Assembly: GCA_946042585.1 (NCBI GenBank)
Contig: CAMGDO010000017.1
Span: forward strand, 1 to 10,051
Direction: 5' to 3'
DNA length: 10,051 bases
Origin: an uncultured Clostridia bacterium
GTDB taxonomy: Bacteria > Bacillota > Clostridia > Christensenellales > Aristaeellaceae
In this document: in pieces, positions 6,403-10,051 of the stretch
How the letters are laid out: each line of letters opens with the position of its first letter
Numbering within the stretch: the first letter of the stretch is position 1
The notes under the pieces: model-generated
Databases searched by the model: none
The model's input: the letters and a program-made list of their open reading frames with translations, nothing else
Told to the model about the DNA's origin: nothing
Position numbers and translations under genes: made by a program

Positions 6403-7788
6403 ATGGAACGACCCAATGCTTGGAAAAAATATGACGAGGCGGCCCTGAACGCCCTGGAAGGCATCAGCGCGCGCTACCGCCGCTATCTGGACAATGGCAA
6501 GACTGAACGCGAATGCACCGCCGGAACGATCGAAATCGCCCGCCAGGCCGGCTATACCGATCTGCGCGACGCCATTGCCGCAGGCAAGAGAATACTCCCC
6601 GGAGATAAACTGTATATGAACTGTATGGATAAAGCCGTCATGCTTTTCCATATGGGCGAGGAACCGCTGGAAAAGGGCATCAATATCGTCGGCTCCCACA
6701 TTGACTCTCCCCGCATTGATATCAAGCAGAACCCCTTCTATGAAGAGGGCGATCTGGCCTATGCCGATACGCACTACTACGGCGGCATCAAAAAATACCA
6801 TTGGGTTGCCCGCGCGCTGGCGCTGCACGGCGTGATTGCCAAAAAGGACGGCACGCTTGTTAACGTGGTGATCGGGGAAGACGATAACGATCCGGTCGTT
6901 GGCATTTCGGAGCTGCTCATTCACCTGTCCGGCGAATTGATGAGCAAGAAGGCTGCCGACGTTGTGACGGGCGAAAACCTGGATGTCATTCTGTGCGGCA
7001 AGCCCCTGACGGACGAGGAAAAAGAGCCCGTCAAGGCGGGTCTGCTCAAAATTCTCCGTGAGCGCTACGGCATTGAGGAAGAAGACATGCTCTCTGCCGA
7101 GATCGAAGTGGTGCCCGCCGGCAAGGCGCGCGATTTCGGTCTGGATCGCAGCATGATTCTTGGCTACGGCCACGATGACCGCGTATGCGCCTATGCCTCT
7201 CTGGAGGCCATTCTGGCGCTGCCGCCCGTGCCCCGCTATACCTGCTGCTGCCTGATGGCCGACAAGGAAGAAATCGGCAGCGTGGGCGCCACCGGCATGC
7301 GCGCCAGATATTTTGAAAACGCCATGGCGGAGCTGCTCAATCTGACCTGCGACAATTACAGCGAGCTGACGCTTCGCCGCGCGCTGTCTGCCTGCCGTAT
7401 GCTCAGCTGCGACGTCAGCGCCGGCTTTGACCCGCTCTACGCCGCCGCGTTTGAAAAGAAAAACGCCGCCTTCCTGGGGCATGGCGTGTGCTATAACAAG
7501 TTTACCGGCTCCCGCGGCAAGTCCGGCTCCAATGATGCCAATGCCGAATTCATCGGCCGTCTGCGCAAAATCATGGACGACAACGGCATCGTCTGGCAGA
7601 CTGCCGAGCTTGGCAAGGTGGACGTGGGCGGCGGCGGCACCATCGCCTACATCTGCGCCCTGTACGGCATGGAAGTGATCGACAGCGGCGTTCCCGTACT
7701 CTCCATGCACGCTCCGCAGGAAATCATCAACAAGGCCGACCTGTATGAAGCGGTAAAGGCCTACAAGGCCTTCATGCTCAACGCATAA
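6403..7788 (+). CDS. M18 family zinc aminopeptidase
   Basis: This 461-residue cytosolic metallopeptidase should remove N-terminal residues from peptides; M18 enzymes form large tetrahedral dodecamers with two metal ions per subunit. Metal and catalytic motifs are in order: GSHIDSPR (His 99, Asp 101), GHDDR (Asp 258/259), ADKEEIGSVGATGM (Glu 289/290), CDVSAGFDPLY (Asp 337) and SMHAPQEI (His 436). The central insertion (about 105-245), including DTHYYGGIKKYHW, is the M18 domain that mediates oligomer contacts. Length and motifs fit bacterial aminopeptidase-1 type members better than eukaryotic aspartyl aminopeptidase, so acidic-residue specificity should not be assumed. The start is ATG 6403 with GGAGG eight bases upstream. 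It is a single-gene unit: divergent from the lipid kinase and closed by a strong terminator. Confidence 0.95.
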   Translation: MERPNAWKKYDEAALNALEGISARYRRYLDNGKTERECTAGTIEIARQAGYTDLRDAIAAGKRILPGDKLYMNCMDKAVMLFHMGEEPLEKGINIVGSHIDSPRIDIKQNPFYEEGDLAYADTHYYGGIKKYHWVARALALHGVIAKKDGTLVNVVIGEDDNDPVVGISELLIHLSGELMSKKAADVVTGENLDVILCGKPLTDEEKEPVKAGLLKILRERYGIEEEDMLSAEIEVVPAGKARDFGLDRSMILGYGHDDRVCAYASLEAILALPPVPRYTCCCLMADKEEIGSVGATGMRARYFENAMAELLNLTCDNYSELTLRRALSACRMLSCDVSAGFDPLYAAAFEKKNAAFLGHGVCYNKFTGSRGKSGSNDANAEFIGRLRKIMDDNGIVWQTAELGKVDVGGGGTIAYICALYGMEVIDSGVPVLSMHAPQEIINKADLYEAVKAYKAFMLNA

Positions 7789-7815
7789 GGCACGCCCGGT
7801 TCTATCGCATTTCTC

Positions 7816-7850
7816 TCTCCGCATGAGCAGCTCATGCGGAGATTTTTATT
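7816..7850 (+). terminator. Rho-independent terminator of the M18 aminopeptidase gene
   Basis: A perfect 12-bp stem (7816-7827, TCTCCGCATGAG, with 7831-7842) and a three-base loop CAG are followed by a T-rich tail (7843-7850). It lies 28 bases after the stop. Confidence 0.9.
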
Positions 7851-7887
7851 TGGGGCATTTGGCGCATCGACGCGTCCAGCCTCTTGC

Positions 7888-7899
7888 TGCCGCGCGGCA
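7888..7899. repeat. 12-bp perfect palindrome TGCCGCGCGGCA
   Basis: The sequence equals its own reverse complement across all 12 bases. It lies between the two convergent terminators, just beyond the minus-strand one. No function is evident; it may be chance in GC-rich DNA or a back-up stem. Confidence 0.4.
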
Positions 7900-7936
7900 A
7901 AGCAAACAGCCACAGCAGCGCAGACTGCTGTGGCTG
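7899..7936 (-). terminator. Rho-independent terminator of the BadF-type kinase gene
   Basis: A perfect 12-bp stem (CAGCCACAGCAG at 7907-7918 with CTGCTGTGGCTG at 7925-7936) has loop CGCAGA. Read on the minus strand, it lies 44 bases after the kinase stop and is followed by TTTGCTTTG, a broken U tract. On the plus strand it is followed by AAAA, so it acts only for the minus-strand gene. Confidence 0.8.
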
Positions 7937-7980
7937 AAAATATCTTATGACCGCTGCCCTTTCCCGGCAAAGCCTCTGTC

Positions 7981-8937
7981 TTACCAGACGGGGACGTTGT
8001 TTTTCTGTATCTGACAGGTTGCAAGGAACTTCTCTTTGAAGCCCTCGGGCGCTTCTTCGCCGCTGAGCCACATCGCCTCCAGCGCCGCGCCGTATACCGC
8101 AGGCGTATCCGCCAGCACAAGCTCGCAGCCCGCTGGCGTTTTTGCTCGCAGAGCCTGCGCATATTCCGGATAATTCAGGAACAATCCGCCGCCCAGCGCC
8201 GCGCGGAAGGGCCCGCCCATGTATTCGTAAGCCCGCCTGACGGCCTCCGCGAAGGATTCCACCCCTTCTTCAAAGATCTCAGTCGCCAGCACGTCGCCCA
8301 TCGCACGTCCCTCAAACACCGCATGCGCAAAGGAGGATACATACGCACGCCCGCCGGCATAAATCACGGGCAGATGATCAATCACCTTTTCGCCCATGTC
8401 GCGCTCCACAATCTGCGTCAGCAGCGTCTTGGGGCCGCGTCCGTCGCGCTCACGCTGTGCAGCAATCAGCGCCGAGCGTCCCAGCACATAGCCGCTGCCG
8501 CCGGTATCGAGCATATAGCCGCTGCTGCCGATATAGAACATCGGCTGATCGCCCTTTCGCGCCGCCGCATAGGAGCCCGTGCCCGAAATCAGGCACACGC
8601 CATCTTCATGCCCCATCACCGACGCCATCACGCTGTATACCACGCCCTCCATCCGGCAGGGCGCACCCCCGGCACTGCGTGCAGCGCGGCGGGTGATTTC
8701 AGGATAATAATGCGCAGCGGATACCGAGCCGTAAACCGCGCTCAGCTTTTCTCCGCCGGGGAGCGCATCAATCAGCACATCAATGGCGCCGCAAATACGG
8801 GCGCTGGCTTCTGCGGGACCTATGTCAAATGCGTTCGCCCCGCGGCGCAGATCACGGGCATGCACCCGACCTGTCTGATCAAACAGCACACTGCTCGTTT
8901 TGTTTCCGCCTGCATCGATAGCAATGAAGTATTTCAT
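7981..8937 (-). CDS. BadF/BadG/BcrA/BcrD ATPase family kinase (N-acetylglucosamine kinase-like)
   Basis: This 318-residue protein has the ASKHA (actin/hexokinase) fold of the BadF family; members of this size without an iron-sulfur motif are usually N-acetylglucosamine or glucosamine kinases. Phosphate-1 is IDAGGNKTSSVLFD (residues 7-20), phosphate-2 is LISGTGSYAAAR (116-127), and FRAALGGGLFLN near the C-terminus is the adenosine loop. There is no CxC or cysteine-pair cluster typical of the 2-hydroxyacyl-CoA dehydratase activators, so the sugar-kinase reading is favoured. Where typical members have a GDEGSG-type loop, this protein has LDTGGSGYVLGR (143-154), losing the acidic pair. The start is ATG 8937-8935, with AAGGAG six bases upstream and a strong promoter; the longer frame upstream runs through a terminator hairpin. 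It stands alone, so the context gives no substrate clue beyond a neighbouring transporter relic. Confidence 0.85.
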   Translation of the reverse strand: MKYFIAIDAGGNKTSSVLFDQTGRVHARDLRRGANAFDIGPAEASARICGAIDVLIDALPGGEKLSAVYGSVSAAHYYPEITRRAARSAGGAPCRMEGVVYSVMASVMGHEDGVCLISGTGSYAAARKGDQPMFYIGSSGYMLDTGGSGYVLGRSALIAAQRERDGRGPKTLLTQIVERDMGEKVIDHLPVIYAGGRAYVSSFAHAVFEGRAMGDVLATEIFEEGVESFAEAVRRAYEYMGGPFRAALGGGLFLNYPEYAQALRAKTPAGCELVLADTPAVYGAALEAMWLSGEEAPEGFKEKFLATCQIQKNNVPVW

Positions 8938-8974
8938 AATGGGCTCCTTTCTATTCGTTTGTCTCGTTAGGTTT

Positions 8975-9003
8975 ATTATAGGACATATATTCCATTTAGT
9001 CAA
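8975..9003 (-). promoter_or_regulatory. Sigma-A promoter of the BadF-type kinase gene
   Basis: TTGACT (9003-8998, five of six) and TATAAT (8980-8975) are spaced by 17 bases on the minus strand. The start near 8968 gives a leader of about 30 bases before the ATG at 8937. Confidence 0.8.
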
Positions 9004-9045
9004 CAGATATTCATAGTATTTTGTCGATATTTTCCATTCCATAAC

Positions 9046-9079
9046 ATAAAAGCCCGGGGAAGGCATTCCTTCCCCGGGC
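9046..9079 (-). terminator. Strong Rho-independent terminator downstream of the decayed transporter gene
   Basis: A perfect 12-bp GC-rich stem (GCCCGGGGAAGG at 9052-9063 with 9068-9079) and a four-base loop are followed on the minus strand by TTTTATG. It lies just past the substrate-binding-protein relic and insulates the kinase promoter from it. It remains intact although the gene it served is broken. Confidence 0.88.
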
Positions 9080-9104
9080 AAAACCGTGTTTTTTCTGATA
9101 TGAC

Positions 9105-9483
9105 GTCAGTTGTCAAAGCGCGCATGCCCATGGCAGAAGCATCCGGTTCATGATAGCCGCTGAGCACCGTCAGGTCAAAGTCAGGATCGGGCGCCAGAAT
9201 GGCCGCCTGCCAGGCAGCGGGCTCCACGTTGTTGATGATGATGTCGATCCTATATCCTTCATGTTGTCCTAAATACCGTCGCAATGGCATCAAAGCCGGT
9301 CATGTTCGGGAAGTTCAGCGTCAGATAGTTGCCGTCGCTGTCCTTGGTCAGACCAGCTTCCTCCAGCAGCGAAATCGCCTTGGCCACATCGCGCTCGGGC
9401 ATCACATCTTCGCCGTTGTAGGCCAGGCAATCGCCGCAGGAGCGAAGCCCTCTGCCAGCACCGCCGCTATCAGAACTGTCCAC
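9105..9483 (-). pseudogene. Decayed fragment of an oligopeptide/dipeptide ABC transporter substrate-binding protein (SBP family 5)
   Basis: Minus-strand pieces in different frames add up to part of the C-terminal half of a DppA/OppA-type extracellular solute-binding protein. In order they read VDS (9483-9475), AEGFAPAAI (from 9455), AYNGEDVMPERDVAKAISLLEEAG and SDGNYLTLNFPNMTGFDAIATVF, MKDIG (from 9262), then DIIINNVEPAAWQAAILAP and DFDLTVLSGYHEPDASAMGM. Matching these to the family requires single-base losses near 9425, 9270 and 9248, and another frame change near 9470. Both ends are missing: a whole family member is about 500 residues with a lipoprotein signal, but only about 125 remain, and the region after MGMRALTT runs directly into the terminator. 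It is a relic that cannot make a working protein, unless sequencing error near the contig end caused the shifts. No permease or ATPase genes are in view. Confidence 0.82.
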
Positions 9484-9644
9484 GCCATTGTCCTTCGCCC
9501 CCTTTAGCTGCCAATTAGCTCATTATTGCATTCATCCTGAATTCAGATCATTTTCTTTTTGTATTGCCACAGGATGATTCGCCTTTTTTGTCTGACAAGC
9601 CCTGCCGCCGCGCCGTCCTGATTGTATATAACTTGTTTTTTCCA

Positions 9645-9665
9645 CCGGAAAGCGTGCATTTCCGG
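9645..9665. repeat. Inverted repeat overlapping the M20 promoter -35 region
   Basis: CCGGAAA (9645-9651) and TTTCCGG (9659-9665) are perfect inverted arms separated by GCGTGCA. The right arm ends 11 bases before the -10 box at 9677-9682, so the repeat covers the expected -35 position. It could be a repressor or activator operator. A terminator is less likely, because only TTTT follows two bases later and no gene upstream is read toward it. Confidence 0.45.
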
Positions 9666-9676
9666 CGTTTTCCCTT

Positions 9677-9682
9677 TATAAT
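9677..9682 (+). promoter_or_regulatory. -10 box of the M20 dipeptidase promoter
   Basis: A perfect TATAAT lies 50 bases before the ATG. No good -35 hexamer lies 16-18 bases upstream; that position holds GTGCAT/TGCATT inside the inverted repeat at 9645-9665. An activator-dependent or repressed promoter is possible. Confidence 0.55.
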
Positions 9683-9731
9683 GAAAGGCAGGCCCCCTGT
9701 TTCCGTACCAAACCGCAAGGAGTGATCAGAT

Positions 9732-10006
9732 ATGCAGGAAAAATATGTCACCCTGCAGCAGAAAGTCGAAGCGTGGCTCGCCGCGCACAAGGAAGAATTC
9801 ATCTCTGAAATTCAGGGTTTTGCACGCATTCCCTCCGTCAGCCGGGCGGATCTGGCAGCAGACGGCGCGCCATTTGGCCCCGATTGCCGGCGCGTGCTGG
9901 ATTATGCGCTGGAGCGCGGCCGTCATTACGGCTTTGACACAGAGGATCTGGACGGCTTTGCCGCTTCCATCTCCCTGGGAGACACGGACAATGCCCTGGG
10001 CGTGGT
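9732..10006 (+). CDS. M20 family dipeptidase, N-terminal part (truncated by adapter)
   Basis: An open frame from ATG 9732, with AAGGAG nine bases upstream, encodes about 91 genuine residues before non-genomic sequence begins. The segments FISEIQGFARIPSVSR, GAPFGPDCRRVLDYALERGRHYGFDTEDLDGFAASISLGD and NALGVV match the N-terminal region of PepV-like M20 metallopeptidases, which hydrolyse dipeptides with two zinc ions. In that family GV is followed directly by the GHLDVVP metal-binding motif; here the sequence breaks off just at that point. The catalytic residues are therefore not visible, and the assignment rests on the N-terminal pattern. The full gene would be about 460 codons. Codons read beyond 10006 come from the adapter and must not be included in the protein. 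Confidence 0.85.
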
Positions 10007-10051
10007 CTGTCTCTTATACACATCTGACGCTGCCGACGAAGGCTTAGGTGT
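10007..10051 (+). other. Illumina Nextera adapter read-through (non-genomic)
   Basis: 10007-10025 is the 19-base Tn5 mosaic end CTGTCTCTTATACACATCT. It is followed by GACGCTGCCGACGA (10026-10039), the reverse complement of the Nextera read-1/i5 linker. The next eight bases AGGCTTAG (10040-10047) are the reverse complement of i5 index CTAAGCCT (sold as S508/N508, from memory). The final GTGT (10048-10051) is the expected start of the P5 arm. The exact order mosaic end, linker, index, P5 leaves no reasonable biological explanation. Confidence 0.98.

Larger units (their letters stand above)
9484..9731. other. Intergenic gap between the transporter relic and the M20 peptidase gene
   Basis: This 248-base stretch has no supportable gene. 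It holds a 10-bp palindrome CTGAATTCAG (9537-9546), T-rich stretches, a 7-bp inverted repeat at 9645-9665 and the M20 promoter. Its first part may be further eroded remains of the transporter gene, but I could not recognise any residue motif there. Confidence 0.5.

Noticed and set aside
6022..7824. Minus-strand open frame of 600 codons opposite the M18 gene and overlapping the lipid kinase start
   Set aside because: It crosses a divergent promoter region and is antisense to a well-conserved peptidase; its composition is that of a shadow frame.
8938..9081. N-terminal extension of the BadF-type kinase
   Set aside because: It would translate a perfect terminator stem and the kinase's own promoter; the ATG at 8937 has AAGGAG six bases upstream and starts right at the conserved first strand.
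10007..10025. Tn5/IS50-type mosaic end as evidence of a real transposon
   Set aside because: It is followed by the Nextera linker, an i5 index and P5 bases, so it comes from library preparation. No transposase gene or target-site duplication is present.
9745..10047. Plus-strand 100-codon frame and minus-strand 61-codon frame at the contig end
   Set aside because: Both use adapter bases for one terminus and lie out of frame with, or antisense to, the M20 dipeptidase, which has the family pattern and a ribosome binding site.

Overview
The window looks like the end of a draft-assembly contig from an anaerobic Gram-positive bacterium, probably Bacillota, class Clostridia. This is inferred from strong AGGAG-type ribosome binding sites, consensus sigma-A promoters, many Rho-independent terminators, a polyglycerolphosphate (LTA) synthase-like enzyme next to a soluble diacylglycerol kinase, and moderately high GC coding DNA with AT-rich intergenic gaps. 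I cannot place it to genus. No tRNA, rRNA, CRISPR array or intact mobile element was seen.

Layout, left to right. (1) 1-155, minus: N-terminus of a membrane-anchored protein cut by the window edge. (2) 457-972, plus: a divergent MarR-type regulator, separated from gene 1 by an AT-rich gap with promoters facing both ways. (3) 1081-2652, plus: phosphoglycerate mutase (gpmI), whose -35 box sits inside the marR terminator hairpin. (4) 2773-3180, plus: a small pyridoxamine-phosphate-oxidase-like flavin protein. (5) 6236-3260, minus: a probable two-gene operon, a DgkB-like lipid kinase followed by a five-TM LTA-synthase-like sulfatase-fold enzyme with a C-terminal TIG-like domain. It converges on gene 4 across a shared bidirectional terminator. 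(6) 6403-7788, plus: an M18 zinc aminopeptidase divergent from the kinase. (7) 8937-7981, minus: a BadF/BadG-family sugar kinase (N-acetylglucosamine-kinase-like). (8) 9483-9105, minus: a decayed piece of an oligopeptide-type ABC transporter substrate-binding protein with several frameshifts, still carrying a strong terminator. (9) 9732-10006, plus: the first ~91 codons of an M20 dipeptidase.

The last 45 bases (10007-10051) are not genomic. They read as the Tn5 mosaic end, the Nextera read-1 adapter, an 8-base i5 index and the start of the P5 arm. The M20 gene therefore ends in adapter, and any peptide predicted across this junction is an artefact.

The clearest functional unit is the kinase/LTA-synthase pair. 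LtaS-type enzymes strip glycerol phosphate from phosphatidylglycerol and leave diacylglycerol, and DgkB phosphorylates that diacylglycerol back to phosphatidic acid. The other genes are metabolic housekeeping (lower glycolysis, peptide breakdown, amino-sugar use) in short, separately promoted units. I found no clearly new multi-gene system. The points most worth a second look are the adapter tail, the DgkB-LtaS operon with its intergenic inverted repeat and TIG domain, the plant-type phosphoglycerate mutase, and the nested terminator/promoter before gpmI.
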